Notes: a model not told the origin generated them from the sequence alone. DNA of 64,000 nucleotides from Silene conica (GCA_029255685.2 CM055314.2:70506815-70570814), one strand, 5' to 3'; counted from the stretch's first letter, positions 10,198 through 22,972 are shown. Made by a program: numbers and translations.

Positions 10198-13100
10198 ATT
10201 ATTTCTTGCCACCCATACGCACCAGAGCATAGCTATAAACTGGATAATCCGCGGATTAGAATCATCAATTGTATAAAAGTAGGATATCCAGGTAATGATT
10301 CAATCCCCCATACCCCCACCACCCTCCTGAACAGAGTTAATACCTAGGGGTCAAGCTGTCCACAGTCTTGCGGATAAAGGACAATCCCTAAAGAGATGCT
10401 CAAGCGGCTTCAAGTACTGTATATTCCAATCACTTCAGCCAGTACAAAAATGATCATCCTTAATACCTCTTCTCCTGAATTCTTAATCATATTCAGGACC
10501 CAGTAAAGTTTCCTTTGGATTTGGCCATTCCCAATCCACCCATCTTGAAGTCCACATATTGAGATTAGACCCAAGTCTTGGTACCCAACTTAATCGTTCC
10601 TTAATTGAATCTAACCCCAAGCCTAGACTACGTCTAGCCCACGACATATCTCCCCACTCCTTCATCGTAAAACCCCCTTATATTTGAACGTTTAATCTTC
10701 ATAGACTTACTGAAAACCTGCCCAAAACACGAATTTCCTCCGATACTAGTCTTCAGGCTTGTTTCGCGCGTAAGGCTCTATTAAGGCATTCTATATTTCG
10801 AATCCCTAAACTTCCACTACTTTTAGGCACATATTTTCCCGATCGACATCCCGTCCACAAAAAATGTGTCAACGTAGATTGAATCTCCCGTGCCACACTT
10901 ACCAATATTTTAAATACCGATAGAAAGTAATTGGAGAGGGTTGACATGATGGAATTGATCAAAGTTAACCTACCCGCCGATGACAGAAAAAGTCCATTCC
11001 ATGAAGTTACCCTCGAAGTAACATTTTCCACTAAATCTTTAAATAAGTCCTTCTTTGATCCCTGTAATTCATTTGGAATTCCCAAGTAATTCCCAGTACC
11101 TTGATTCTTAATCACCCTTAAGAATCTCAAACATCCTTGTATCCGTCATAAAGTCATATTCGGGCTGAAAATAATTCCCGACTTTTCCTCATTGATACGC
11201 TGACTAGAGATTTTACAAAAAGACCAAATTATATTATTCAAATGTTTGGCACACTCCCCATAATCTTCCATGGAAAAACCGCAAAAAACAAATGAGTTAA
11301 CCGATGCACTCCTCTAGCTAACTTAATACCTTTTAAATCTCCCATATCTTGTGCTCTTACCATCATACTTGAGACAACCTCCATACACAAAACAAAGAGG
11401 AAAGGCGATAACAAATCTCCTTGTCTCAGACCACACTTCGGCTTAAACCGAAGGAGTGGGAATCTATTCAGCTACACTTCATACGATACAGTCGTCACAC
11501 ACCCCATAATAAGATCAATTGATTTATTTATTTGGGAACCAAACTGTCTTAGCACTGCTTCCAAGAACTCTCATCTCATCCTATCATAGGCCTTACTTAA
11601 GTCAACTTTGAAAGCATCCTTCCAGCCTCTCCTTTTGTACAGCTATTAATGCGATAAATCGCCTCATTTGTTAAAAGAATGTTATCACTAATGCTTCGAC
11701 CCTTTATTAAAGCACCTTGAGACTCACTAACCACATAACCCATTATTCTAGCCAGTCTATTCGCAACACGTTTAAAAATTATCCTCATAAACATATTACT
11801 AAGACTAATCGGCCTATAGTCCGTAAACCCCTCCGGATTATCACATTTTGGAATAAGCACTATAAAAGTTCGACTAACCTCCTTTAATATATGCCCTGAG
11901 TTTAAAACAGATAAAACCGCCTTAGTCATATCCGCTTTCAGAAAAAACCAACATTTTTGATAAAACGCCGCTTGTATAGTTGTATCCCATCAGGCTCAGG
12001 AGATTTTAGAGCTCACATCTGAAACACCGCTTTCCTAAGCTCAGTGGCAGTATAAGATCTAAGCAATGAATCCTTATCATCCTCGTTAATGGTGACATCT
12101 AGACAATTTAGCATGCTTTGCAATTCCTCTCCGTTGTCCTCAAACAACTCCGTCTCCTCTGTACTATAGACACCTTTGAAGAATTTCTGAAATTTCTGCC
12201 CTACATTTTCGCTATCATAATCCCATTTCCCATTCTCAGCCCGTATACCCAAAATAAAATTACTCCATTTCCTTCTTTTAGCCTAGTTGAAAAAAATATC
12301 TAGTACAAATATAACCCTCAGCAGCCCACCTTACTTTTGTTCTTTGTTTCCAATATATCGCAGCCCTCCGCGCAAATTCCTTAACCTCCTCATTCACCTT
12401 ATCATAAAGAGCAGAATCTCCCTCATCCACCGCCCTTTCCATACCTTCTTTCAGGTATTTATTATAATCATCCCATCTTACCGACCGTTTCATTTTCTTG
12501 GCCATACACCATTTTTTAACCTCGTGTCTTACTAACCCCAACTTCCTAACCACTCTAAACATAGAAGACCCCCTAATAGGTTCTTTTCATATCCCTTCTA
12601 AGACCTTATTACATTCATTATACTCCAATATCCATGCATCCATCTTATAGGGTCTCCTCAAAATTGTTAGTTGTCAAACAAAGATTTAATTCCAATGACG
12701 CATGATCCGAGATTTGTATAGGATAGTGATTTACACCAGAATCCGGAAAAATATCAAACCAATCTTTCGAACCTAATGCATTATCAAGTCTTTCATAAAC
12801 CTTATCCGCCCCTTTCCGATTATTACATCAAGTAAAGGTTGGACCTTTAAACGGTATATCTATTAGTTCATTTCTAATCTTCCAGTTCGTAAATTCTAAA
12901 GCTCTCCTTATCACCCCTTGATGTTTACTAAACTTTTCTCATGAGTACTCAAATTTGATAAAATCACCAATAATTAAGAACGGGAATTCCATATGTTTTA
13001 TCTGTTCTTCTACGTTTTCAAATATCATCATACATTTACTTTTTATAGGCTCACCATAGAAGAAGATATAATTCCAAGACCTCCCATATAGGTCCTTAAC

Positions 13101-13295
13101 TAAAACCACTAGGAAATTATTACAAGCATAAGTAAGAGACATACGAGTCCCTTTTCGCCACCCAAGCCATAGACCCCGGAGGTACCACAAGCATCTACCC
13201 CCGCGGTTTCCACAAAACCAAGCGATCTAAACGATGGCTCAAGAGTGCAAAAGTTACACTTAGTTTCTACTAAAAACAGAAAATCAAAATACTTA
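10198..13295 (-). pseudogene. LINE-A ORF2 relic (endonuclease-reverse transcriptase)
   Basis: Decayed minus-strand ORF2 of a plant L1-type LINE. In order from 13295 downward: endonuclease pieces FLFLVETKC (13290-13255) and FLIIGDF (12980-12955); YPIQISDHASL near 12700, the SDH motif; a linker with YNKYLKEGMERAV and TRYFF (about 12450-12290); reverse transcriptase pieces DYRPISLSNMFMR (about 11830-11790), KGRSISDNILL, and CGLRQGDLLSPFLF (about 11440-11395). The catalytic FADD block reads FFAVF near 11285, so the active site is lost. The thumb region LSSAGRLTLINSIMS is near 10960. Many stops and frameshifts separate these pieces. The Cassandra solo LTR interrupts it at 10197. Confidence 0.85.
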
Positions 13296-14015
13296 GGGGG
13301 CGTTTGGTTAGAGAAAGGGAAAGGGAAAGGAAATAAGAAAGGGTAAGAGGGGGAAAGGAAAGAGATTACCTAAAACTTAATTGGTTGTTTGGTTACTCCA
13401 TGAAAGAGAACTAATGGTCCACTCACACGCACTCCTACCACTAACACACACCACCACAAATAACCACTTATCTACTAGCGGCAGTGATGGTGACGGGGAT
13501 GGCATGCATGGCGGTGGTAGAGGTGGAGGTGTCATGGCGGTAGTGGCGATCGTGGGGGTGTCATGACGGTAGTGGTAGTAGTGGTGGCGGCGGTGATGGT
13601 CGCGGCGGTTATGGTGGTGGGGATGTCAACGGTGGTAGCGATGGTGGTAGAGATGTCATGGCGGTGGCGGTGGTGGCGGCGGTGGTGATGGTGGTGGGGT
13701 GTCATGGCAGTGATGGTGGTGATGGTAACAGTGGTGGGGGTGACGGCGGCGGTGGGGGTGGCGTCATTGTGGTGGTTTGCTGGTGGCTATTGTGATGGTA
13801 GCTGTAAGTGTGGTGGTAGGTGAAGAAAGTGGTCGGAGGGTAACAAGGGTAATGAAATCTCATACCCTAGGGGGTGGAGGGTAAGGAATTAGATGGATTA
13901 AGGGGTAAGGGAGGGAGTTTCATTCCCTTTGTTTGTTTCAAACAAACACCAACAAAGGGATTGAGTAACTTTGTTTCCCTTACTCTTGCTTATAAACCCC
14001 CAACCAAACGCCCCC
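13296..14015. mobile_element. Harbinger/Tourist-like non-autonomous TIR element
   Basis: Both ends carry the perfect 14-bp inverted repeat GGGGGCGTTTGGTT. The element is flanked by a 3-bp duplication TTA (13293-13295 and 14016-14018). A TTA/TAA duplication with G-rich termini is typical of PIF/Harbinger and Tourist-like elements. The 720-bp body has no transposase. It is dominated by GGT/GGC-rich imperfect triplet repeats (about 13480-13790). Removing the element with one TTA keeps LINE-A ORF2 in frame, which supports the boundaries. Confidence 0.85.
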
Positions 14016-14059
14016 TTATTACTAAGCAACGCTCTTAACTTAGGAATTATAAGGGAGAG
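14016..14059 (-). pseudogene. LINE-A ORF2 piece between the TIR element and the Athila element
   Basis: 44 bp that translate on the minus strand as LSLIIPKLRALLSNK. In the intact LINE-D the matching place (residues 15-29) reads LAPAITKIRVLISTL. It links the ORF2 start at 24396 with the endonuclease at 13295. Confidence 0.75.
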
Positions 14060-15428
14060 TGATGTGTGCATTTCATATAGACCTTTTTGGCCTTTTTAGC
14101 ACACATTTGTACGCCTTTTCCGTAGTATTTTGCTACGTTTATCCCCCGAATAGTCTACTTTGGTTTGTTTCGCATTATTTGCAGGAATGAGCCAGAGTGG
14201 AGTCAAATTCGCCTTTTTATGGTCTTTCGAGCTCGCATAGGGAAGTCGGAATGAAAACTTGTTGTACCGAGATACGTAGAATGAATCTTCAAGGTTCGAG
14301 GATTGTGCGAGAGGGTCGAAGCCCATCGAACGAGAGCTTTATGTCTCGATCGATCTGTTGTTGCATGAAGAGGTGCTCGGTCGAGTATGTGCTGAGTCAA
14401 TATCCTTCGATCGAGAGACTTTCACTGCCAGTCGAATTGGTTGTCAAGTTGGAGTTCTCGATTGAGGACATTTTGTTCTCGATCGAGCGAATGCTTGAGG
14501 GTTCTTCTCGATCGAGGATTTATTCTCCTCGATCGAGGATCGAGGAACTCCCTGTCTTTTGAGCTTCCCTGTTCACATCACTTTCAGTTTAGAATTTTTG
14601 TTATAAAAACAAAGATTCGTGAACAAGAGGGATATCATCTCTTTTCCAGAAACAAAAACTAAACCCTATGTTACTTCTTATTTTATTAGTTTTTAGAATT
14701 GGCATTATACTCTTGTAATTGGAATGGGTACTTCCTTTCTTCCCGTCTTTTGCCTTACAAATTCGGTATTTCGTCTTATAAATCTTATTTCAATTCCTAT
14801 AAAAGTTTCTGCAATGTTTTCGTATTTGTGTTTCGCTGTTGTAATTGTTTCTTTCTCAATCATGCGTAGCTAATTATCCCGCTAAGATTTAGGGTAGCCA
14901 TGGCGTAGGATATTTACTAGTTTACGATACCCGTAATTCGGTTTGTATGTATCCGTCGCATGTTTTATGTCTGTTAATTGTTTGAGTAGACGCACCCAAT
15001 TGACAGTTTAGAAACCCTCTTGGCCTAGATCGGAAGATTGGTTTAGGGGTAGTTCTGCGACGATTATTAGGACCATGTTAATTAGGGCGGAAGCTAAGTT
15101 AGTATAGTCTTAGGGTGAATAGCGGACCGAAAGGACCTTTTCGTTACCCACAAACCACAATTAGGGTGTCCTAAGTTTAGTAGTTCAGACTTAATTGGCA
15201 TGGTGAACCGAAGATCCTAGTGTTCTCCTTCCTTATTTTTCCTTCGCCCTTTTCCTTGTAGTTTTAGTGACGAATTAAGCCTTAACCCCCAAAATTGGTT
15301 GCTTCAGACGGACTTGTTTAATCTATAGAATTCCCATCTCTCTGTGGATACGATACCCGACTACCTCTGCTACATTTAGTTGAGACCAGTTAGGTTTTAT
15401 TTTTTATCGGGTTGCAACAGCCGTGTCA
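14060..15428 (+). repeat. Left LTR of Athila element (1369 bp)
   Basis: Runs from TGATGTGTGC to CCGTGTCA. It contains a TATA motif at about 14602 (TATAAAAAC), five CGATCGA motifs between 14340 and 14540, the motif CATGCGTAGCTAATTA near 14861, and GTGGATACGATACCCGACTA near the 3' end. Small ORFs in it are LTR sequence in translation. Confidence 0.93.
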
Positions 15429-15433
15429 AATTT

Positions 15434-15451
15434 TGGCGTCGTTGCCGGGGA
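15434..15451 (+). other. Primer binding site, tRNA-Asp type
   Basis: TGGCGTCGTTGCCGGGGA lies 5 nt after the LTR. It is complementary, with one mismatch, to the 3' end expected for tRNA-Asp (TGGCGCCGTTGCCGGGGA). Confidence 0.8.
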
Positions 15452-15555
15452 GACGGTGTATTTTTATAGTTTAATCTTGTTTGTCTTTTTGTCTCAAGGA
15501 ATTTATTCCTTGAGGCAGTTCTTACGTTTTGTTCTAGTGTTTAGTGCTTGCAGGT

Positions 15556-17366
15556 ATGCCCAATATCGCAAGTCATTCTGAGCCTAGTGCAAATGACTTG
15601 CCCAAAGGAGTTATTCTTCCTACAACTAAGGAGGGGACGTTTGGTATTCATCCGTCTTTTCTGCAGCTTGTGGAACGAAATGTGTTCAAAGGATAAGTAG
15701 ATGAAGACTCGGCAAAACATGTTGAGCTTTTCACTGATTAATACTCAACTATCCCGCTAGTCGCTGGAGTAACTCGAGATAAGGTTAAAGAATTTTTATT
15801 TCCTTTTTCCTTAGTTGTCGATGCCAAGGACTGTGGAGAGATCTTGATATGATAGCTGCCGAGGTTGTGGATTGGAATTCCTTGGCAATAACATTTTACA
15901 GACGGTATTTTCCTCCTCAACGAACTGCTGCGTTGAGAGGGAAAATCACCAATTTTACTCAAGCCAAGACTGAAAATTTGAGTGAAGCATGGGTTAGTTT
16001 CAAAAAGCTGGTTCGCTCAGTTCCTCATCATGAATTTGAGCGTTGGTACTTATGCACTCAATTTTACAACGGGCTGCAATACGAGCATAGGGCGATTTTT
16101 GATGCTGTCGCACTAGGAAGGTTCCAAGTTAATGTGGCCGATGACAAGGGTTGGCAGTTAATAGAGAATATGGCTACTTACACAGCCAATTATGGGAACC
16201 CCAGGAGTGAGCAAGTTGTCACTGCTAGTGCCGTTGTTGAAGACGTTCATGTGGATAAAATGGTGAGTAAAGATCAAATGGATCAAGTTTGTGCTACGGA
16301 AGTGGTATGTGGTAGATGTGGTGAAGAGGGTCATGATCCTATCTCTTGTATGGTCAAACCCGAGCGTGTTTATGCATATAGGAGATATAAGCAAGGAGGT
16401 TCGTTCTCCGAGCTATATGCGGATTTAACCTCTACAAAGAGCCAACCACCAGCTGATGATGGCCAAGTACTTATTACCCACGCCGAAAATGACAATCTTA
16501 AAGCAACTATTCATGTGCAACAGGTTGAGCAGAAATTGAGCGCGGATGCCTTCCGCACATTACTTGAAAAATGTGAGACCTTGTTTCCCGAGAAGGACCC
16601 GGTTTTTGCAATCAATTTGAGGAGTGGTCTCGGTTATGACGGACCAGTATATAACCCAGTTAGCACAAATACCGAGGTGGGAGCAGAGGCTCCTGTAACA
16701 GACGAAGATCAGCTGAAAAAGGTTCGATCGAGTGAACAATCGTCTCGATCGAACAATTTTGAGGAACAATCTTCTCGATCGATTGATGCTGGTGAAGAAA
16801 ATTATCGATCGAGTGAACTCACACCTCGATCGACCAATTTAGAAGCAGAAGATGATCGATCGAGTAACCTGACACCTCGATCGAACAATTTGGAAGTCCA
16901 GAGTCCTCGATCGAGAGCAATTGCAGAAGAAAGCTCTCGATCGAGCAATTTTGAGCCTCGATCGAGAACAAAGCAGAACGAAATCACTAGTTCAGAGTCA
17001 GTGAGTAACAAAGTACCCTCCCCTACTGTGGGGGTACCGAGGAATGGCCGAGGAAAGGAGAAAGTTGGGGACCCACTTCCAATGATTAAAGTTCCCTACC
17101 CAGGCCGGCTGCGAGATACAAAGACGGAGAGGCAATTCAACAAGTTCGTGGATACGGTACGTGGAATTCAGGTAAACATTCCTCTTGTTGCGTTAATTAC
17201 TCAAGTTCCGTCTTACGCAAAATTTATGAAGGACATCATTACGCGTAAGAACGACTTTGGAGAATTTGCTACAGTTGCTTTTATGGAAGAGTCTAGTAGC
17301 TTGATTCTAGGTAAATCCCCTCCCAAATTAAAAGACCCGGGTAGTTTCTCGATTCTTGTGTCATAG
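15556..17366 (+). pseudogene. gag: Athila gag (broken)
   Basis: ATG at 15556 opens MPNIASHSEP, then TAA codons at 15694 and 15739 and a shift near 15825-15845 break the frame. From 15849 the frame is open for 505 codons. It carries the retrotransposon Gag domain (DWNSLAITFYRRYFPP, LRGKITNFTQ, FYNGLQYEHR), then a CCHC knuckle CGRCGEEGHDPISC (about 16312-16353). A serine/arginine-rich stretch (16718-16970) is encoded by ten in-phase CGATCGA motifs, giving repeated RSS and PRS. The C-terminal part (FNKFVDTVRGIQVNIPL) is the conserved Athila segment before protease. A shift near 17355 separates it from protease. Function when intact: particle assembly and RNA packaging. Confidence 0.85.
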
Positions 17367-18069
17367 GAGATGTGACGATATGTTGTGTGACCTTGGAGCT
17401 AGTGTTAGTGTCATACCCTATTCTATCTTTTCCAAGCTTAATTTGGGTCGCCTAAAAACGACCAATATCACCCCACAGATGGCTGACAGATCTGTTAGAC
17501 GGCCTTTAGGTATCTTGGAAGACGTGCCCGTTAAGGTGGGCAAATTTTTCATCCCAGTGGACTTCATTGTTTTAGATATTGCTGAGGATACCCGTACCCA
17601 GATTATTCTAGGTAGACCGTTTATGTGTACAGCTGGAGCCATAATAAATGTTAGACTTGGGCGTTTGACTCTAGAGATAGGGGACGACATGATTACATTT
17701 AATCTGCTTGAGATTTTGTCTAGACCTATGATAGAGGACACATGTTATTTAGTAGATGTTATTGATGAGTCTTCTTATGAGGTTTGGTCGAATTCCCTTA
17801 CTAGGGATCCGTTAGAGTCACTGATGTTGCTAGTTGAGTGTGCAGATTATGCAGATCACGAAGATTGGGATTCTGTGGAGGAATTGTTCGGAGTTGCTAT
17901 CGATGAGACGGAGGTGTCCGATGCGGTTACATTGAGTGATGCCGAGTTGGAACAGGTAGAGAACCTAGCACATCCTTTGTGCTCAGCTGAGGTAAAGGTT
18001 CCGGAGCGTAAGGCCCTTCCCTCTCTAAGTATGCCTTCCTTGATAATACTGAGCAATTTCCCGTTATAG
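17356..18069 (+). pseudogene. Athila aspartic protease region (broken)
   Basis: Open for 237 codons. The active-site block is CDLGASVSVIP (about 17387-17420), followed by IILGRPFMCTAGAIIN, the hydrophobic-glycine flap and C-terminal signature of retroviral-type proteases. DLGAS in place of DTGA or DSGA is usual in Athila elements. The frame is lost at both ends: a shift near 17355-17385 relative to gag, and another near 18040, after which the sequence continues in a different frame to TAG at about 18119. The usual continuous gag-pol frame of the clade is therefore interrupted here. Confidence 0.8.
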
Positions 18070-18137
18070 TGAGTGCTACACTTGATGATGATCAGCTAAC
18101 TGCTTTGTTAAGTGTCCTTTAGAGAAATAGGAAAGCA

Positions 18138-19278
18138 ATGGGCTATTCACTGGATGACATTAAGGGCATCAGCCCTGATGTCTACATGCACAGGATAGAG
18201 CTGGAGGAAGGTTGTCACAAACCTTGCAGGGAAGGTCAGCGGAAACTAAATCCCAAGATGGAAGAGGTGGTGACGACCGAGGTCATGAAACTACTCGATG
18301 CAGGTATAATTTATTCGGTTGGCCACTCAAAATGTGTAAGTCCTGTTGAGGTAGTGCCTAAGAAAAGAGGTACTACTGTTGTGACTAATGAAAAGAATAA
18401 ATTAATACCTACCAGACTTGTCACCGGGTGGCGGATGTGTATAGATTATCGACAATTGAATACCGCCACTAAGAAAGATCATTTTCCCCTTCCCTTCATT
18501 GACCAGATGATAGAGAGGTTAGCTTCACATGAGTTTTTCTGCTATCTGGACAGATTCTCAGGGTTCTTTCAGATCTCTATTCATCCAGATGACCAGAAAA
18601 AGACTACATTTACTTGCCCTAAGGGTGTCTTTGCTTATCGTAGGATGTCTTTTGGTTTATGTAATGCCCCTGCCACCTTTCAAAGGTGTATGATGGGGAT
18701 ATTTTTTGAGTATATAAAGTCTATCTTGGAAGTTTTCATGGATGATTTCAGTGTTATGGGAATGATTTTGAGCATTGTTTAGCTAACCTTGACAAAGTTT
18801 TGCAGCGTTGCATTGAGGTTAATCTGGTGCTAAACTGGGAGAAGTGCCACTTTATGGTTAAGGAGGGTGTAGTCCTTGGGAACTTCGTCTCCAATAGGGT
18901 ATTGAGGTAGATAGAGCAAAGGTGCAGGTGATCGAGCAATTACCCCCTCCGGTTAATGTCAAAGGGGTGAGAAGTTGTCTTGGTCATGCCGGATTTTATC
19001 GCCGGTTTATCAAGGACTTCTCTAAGATTGCTCGACCGCTTACACAATTGCTTCTGAAGGATGCTCCTTTTGTTTTTACTAATGATTGTATTTTTGCTTT
19101 TAACACTTTGAAGCAGGCTCTGGTTTCAGCACCTATCATTCAGCCTCCAGATTGGACGCTACAATTCGAGATTATGTGCGATGCCAGTGATTACGCACTA
19201 GGAGCAGTGCTAGGTCAGCGGAAAGACAAGGCGTTGACTGCAATATATTATGCGAGCCGAACTCTAGATGAGGCTTAA
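18138..19278 (+). pseudogene. Athila reverse transcriptase and RNase H, N-terminal part (broken)
   Basis: RT motifs in order: GYSLDDIKGISPDVYMHRI, MCIDYRQLNTATKKDHFPLP, FFQISIHPDDQKKTTFTCP, RMSFGLCNAPATFQRCM and the catalytic FMDDFSV (about 18738-18758). A shift near 18765 then loses the frame, which resumes at about 18900 with the connection domain SCLGHAGFYRRFIKDFSKIA. RNase H begins with FEIMCDASDYALGAVLGQ. The frame ends at TAA 19276-19278 after RTLDEA, where a glutamine codon is expected, so this looks like a CAA-to-TAA change. Confidence 0.88.
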
Positions 19279-20937
19279 GTCAGATATGCCACCACGGAGA
19301 AGGAGCTTTTAGCTGTTGTTTATGCATTGGATAAGTTTAGATCTTATTTGTTAGGTTCTAAAGTTGTCATTTTTACAGATCATGCAGCTTTGAAGCACCT
19401 CATAAACAAGAAGGAAGCTAAACCCCGTCTGAGATGGATACTCCTTTTACAGGAGTTTGATTTGGAAATAAAAGATAAGAAGGGCGCAGAAAACGTAGTC
19501 GCAGACCATCTGTCGCGTTTAATGCAATATGAGGGGGAGGATTCTCTTCCTAATAACGATTCATTTGCTGATGATTCCTTATATTTTGTTAGTGTTTTTT
19601 CTGTGACTTCTTTGAACTCTAAGGATGGTGTTGAACCTTGGTTTGCAGATTTTGCCAACTTTGCAGTCAGTCAGAAGCTGCCACCAGACTTTTCTTATCA
19701 GCAGCGGAAACGATTTCTACATGATGCACGACAATACTTTTGGGACGACCCTTATCTCTTTAAGGAGTGTGCAGATGGAATCTACAGGCGATGTATTCCA
19801 CAGTGGGAAAGCCGAGCTATTCTGGAGGGTTGTCATTCAGCTCCGAGTGGAGGACACCATGGCCCATCACGGACCGTGGCGAAGGTACTGCAATCCGGTT
19901 TTTATTGGCCTACTCTTTTTGCTGACACTAAGGTTTTTGTTTCTAGCTGTGATGCGTGCTAGAGGACGGGAAATATTTCCAAGAGACATGAGATGCCACA
20001 AAATGGCATTTTGGAGGTAGAGATTTTTGATGTATGGGGCATCGATTATCAAGGCCCCTTCCCGTCTAGCCAAGGTAACAGGTGTATCCTCGTGGCTGTA
20101 GATTTTGTGTCTAAGTGGGTGGAAGCAATTGTCACTCCAAATTGTGATGCTAAGACCGTGATTAAGCTGTTTCGTAAGATCATTTTCCCACGTTTCGGAG
20201 TTCCTAGAGTCGTCATTAGTGACCGAGGTATGCATTTTCGTGACCAGAATTTAGAAACTTTATTGTCTAAATATGGTGTCAAACATCGTAGAGGTTTGGG
20301 GTATCACCCTCAAACTAGTGGACAGGTTGACGTCTCTAATACGAAACTTAAGGAAATCTTGGGTAAGGTCGTGTCTAAATCACGGAAAGATTGGAGTTCT
20401 AAATTGGAAGACACATTATGGGCATATAGTACAGATATTAAGACACCCGTTGGTGCTTCACCGTATCGTTTGGTTTATGGGAAGTCTTGTCATTTACCTG
20501 TCGAGCTAGAACATAAAGCGTGGTGGGCTATCCGCCAGCTAAATTATGATGCTAATCTGTGTGGTGCGAAACGTTTGTTACAGCTAGATGCGCTTGAGGA
20601 GTTTCGGTTGAACGCTTATGATAGCTCCCGGATTTACAAGGAGAAAACCAAGCGATGGCACGACAAGCGGATTATACCACGAAAATTTCAGGTCGGTCAG
20701 AAGGTGTTGTTGTTTAACTTCCGGTTACGACTGTTTCCTGGGAAGCTGAGATCACGATGGAGTGGACCATACATGGTTACCGGTGTCAACCAATTCGGTT
20801 CTGTTGAGATAGAAGGATCTGCAGAAAATCATTTCAAAGTCAACGGTCACCAACTTAAGCATTATTATGGACCGGATGATGTTGTGGGATGCGTCGAAGA
20901 GTACTTTTTCGACGAAGTTGATGAGCATGCCGATTGA
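19279..20937 (+). pseudogene. Athila RNase H C-terminal part and integrase (one nonsense codon)
   Basis: The frame continues in phase after the TAA with [32 protein letters not shown] and VADHLSRL, all RNase H. The integrase zinc domain follows: [14 protein letters not shown] and CDAC. TAG at 19960-19962, where a glutamine is usual, splits zinc and core domains. The core then reads [24 protein letters not shown] and SNTKLKEIL, giving D, D and E of the catalytic triad. The C-terminal domain has [20 protein letters not shown] and the SRWSGPYMV motif. Apart from the two stops, all integrase motifs are retained, so decay is recent. Confidence 0.9.
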
Positions 20938-22960
20938 AGCTCATAGGTCGTGCAGGATCTCGTAAACATGCGCTTTCCGGGAGGCAACCCGACTGTTTTA
21001 GTTGTTTATTTTGAACAATTCTCGTTTTTTTATCCGAACTGTTTTTATTTTGTTGGGTGGGATCAGAAAATTCTGGTTTTGTAGGAGTATTTTTGCAGCA
21101 AACCTCTCGATCGAGCACCTGTTTGTTTCGATCGAGAGGTTCCAACTGTGGTTTTCTTCGATCCTTTGTTTCAGGAGCTCGATCGGAGCAATTTCGCATT
21201 CAAAGCAGACGATCGAGAGATACATATCCTCGATCGACACAAGCCTGACTCGACCGAGCTGTTTTGGGTCTAATCGCCCTCTTTTTCAACCTCGTCTTCT
21301 GATTCGGTTTGGGGAGGCTCTTTTGCACGCTCTTCTGTAAGTTTTTCGACTCACTTGTCCCCTTTGCATTTTCTTTTGTTTCCATTTTGTACAATAAGGG
21401 CATTGTACGGTTTGGTTTGGGGAGGTTATGCATCCATTTTGTGTCTGCATTTTAGTCTTCACGTTGAAATTTCGCATGCATTCTTTTTTTTCCTGCTTTT
21501 ATAAAAATTTTCAAAATTCAAAATATATCACGTTTCCTTTTGCATTTAGTCGAGTCGGATTGGAGTATTTCGATGATGATGTAGCATTCTATAGTCAGTT
21601 TTATGACATACCATGCTATTTCAATCTCTGTTTAGCGAGTCTTGAGCGTTACCTCGAATTTTGTTGTGGACTTTGTGTTAGACCATTAGACTTGACTCGT
21701 AGTTTTGGCAAACTAATGCACTCTTTGAGCTTTAGAGCCTTAAACTGGTGACATCCATGACCAGTTATATTAGGACTGTGAGTAGTACTCCCTACATTTC
21801 ATGTATTGCATGCGTATGAGTTCTGATTTCTTATTGCCTGCACGTACCGGAAGGAGGTTGGAATTACACAGTAGAAGAACTATTGCATCACCCCCTTCCT
21901 CGTTTGCCCATTAACTCCACTTCTAAGCCATAATTGCCTTTTGTCCTTTAAACTACATCCTATATTTTGCCTGCCTTTATCCTGAGCTAGGAAGTGGTCA
22001 GGGAATCTGTCATTTTGTATCAGTTTTGGCCTGTTTCCGATGTTAATGGAGTGCATACAAAAGGGAAATTGGAGGATGGTTGCTGAGTTTACTCGATCGA
22101 GGGCTTTTGAAGCTCGATCGAGGGATTTGTGGTATTAATATGTTCGATCGAGGGCTTCTGGGACAATATGTTCTCGGTCGAAAGCTTTTCGCTCGATCGA
22201 GAAGATTGGGAATGAAATTTTCTCGATCGACCACCACTTTTGGTCGATCGAGAGGAATCAGCAACCACTGAACAACCGAAAAAAAATCAGAAAATCTGAG
22301 AAAGAAAAAAAAGAGGAAGGAATTTGAAAAAAAAAAAGAGAAAACTGATGAGAAAATGAAAAAATCAATAATCGGTTGTCAGTTGGGATATATTTGGGTT
22401 GTGATGAGTTTGCCTAATTCAAAGGCACTATGCTTAATGTTTAGTCGGAAGTTAGGGTATGCGTTTTCATTTGGTTTGTCGGTTCTAGCTCGGCTTTAAC
22501 CCTCGCATATCCATTCTTGTCTTGCCCCTTCTGTCCCATTTAGCCTCACATTCCCAAAATTTTGCAATAGTTCGGCGTGTAATGGACATTGACGGTGGTT
22601 GTGCGTGTGTACGGTGCTTGAAATCTTTATTCATACTAGTCTAGCATGCATGATTTGTTGGTCGTAGTTTAGGCGAGAGTCTTTACTTTCTTCCTCTCCT
22701 CTTCACATATAATTCACCATTTGCTTGCTGAGAGAAGAGAGATTCTGGGAGAGTCTGAAATTATACGAGTCTTGCAAAGTCGAAAGTCTAACATGTTTTC
22801 CATGATTTTATAAACTCGTGCGCTCCTTTCTAAGCTTGGCATTGGTTGATTGTGTGCACAAAAGCGTTTGGCATTGACTATAAGTAGCTTGGAGTTTTAC
22901 TCCGTCCTTTAGGTCCTTTAGTTTGCATTTTGGGTTGCTTGAGGACAAGCAAATGGTTGG
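20938..22960 (+). other. Athila 3' non-coding region with CGATCGA clusters
   Basis: Two kilobases between integrase and the right LTR, where some Athila elements carry an envelope-like gene. None is seen. GCGCTTTCCGGGAGGCAACC (20971-20990) is a conserved post-integrase motif of the clade as I recall it. Palindromic CGATCGA motifs cluster at 21105-21235 and 22090-22255. An A-rich track lies at 22280-22350. ORFs of 60-115 codons here are not recognisable proteins. Confidence 0.7.
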
Positions 22961-22972
22961 TTTGGGGAAGTT
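22961..22972 (+). other. Polypurine tract of Athila element
   Basis: GAGGACAAGCAAATGG is followed by TTTGGGGAAGTT directly before the right LTR start TGATGTGTGC. This arrangement is usual for Athila/Tat elements. Confidence 0.75.

Noticed and set aside
13381..13566. Glycine-rich small protein
   Set aside because: It is translation of GGT/GGC triplets inside the Tourist-like element.
16802..17011. Minus-strand ORF rich in LLDRG repeats
   Set aside because: It is the antisense of the CGATCGA repeats in gag; the regular LDRG pattern follows from the palindrome.
21428..21751. Envelope-like ORF of the Athila element
   Set aside because: 107 codons with no signal peptide plus transmembrane arrangement typical of envelope-like proteins, and no similarity that I recognise.
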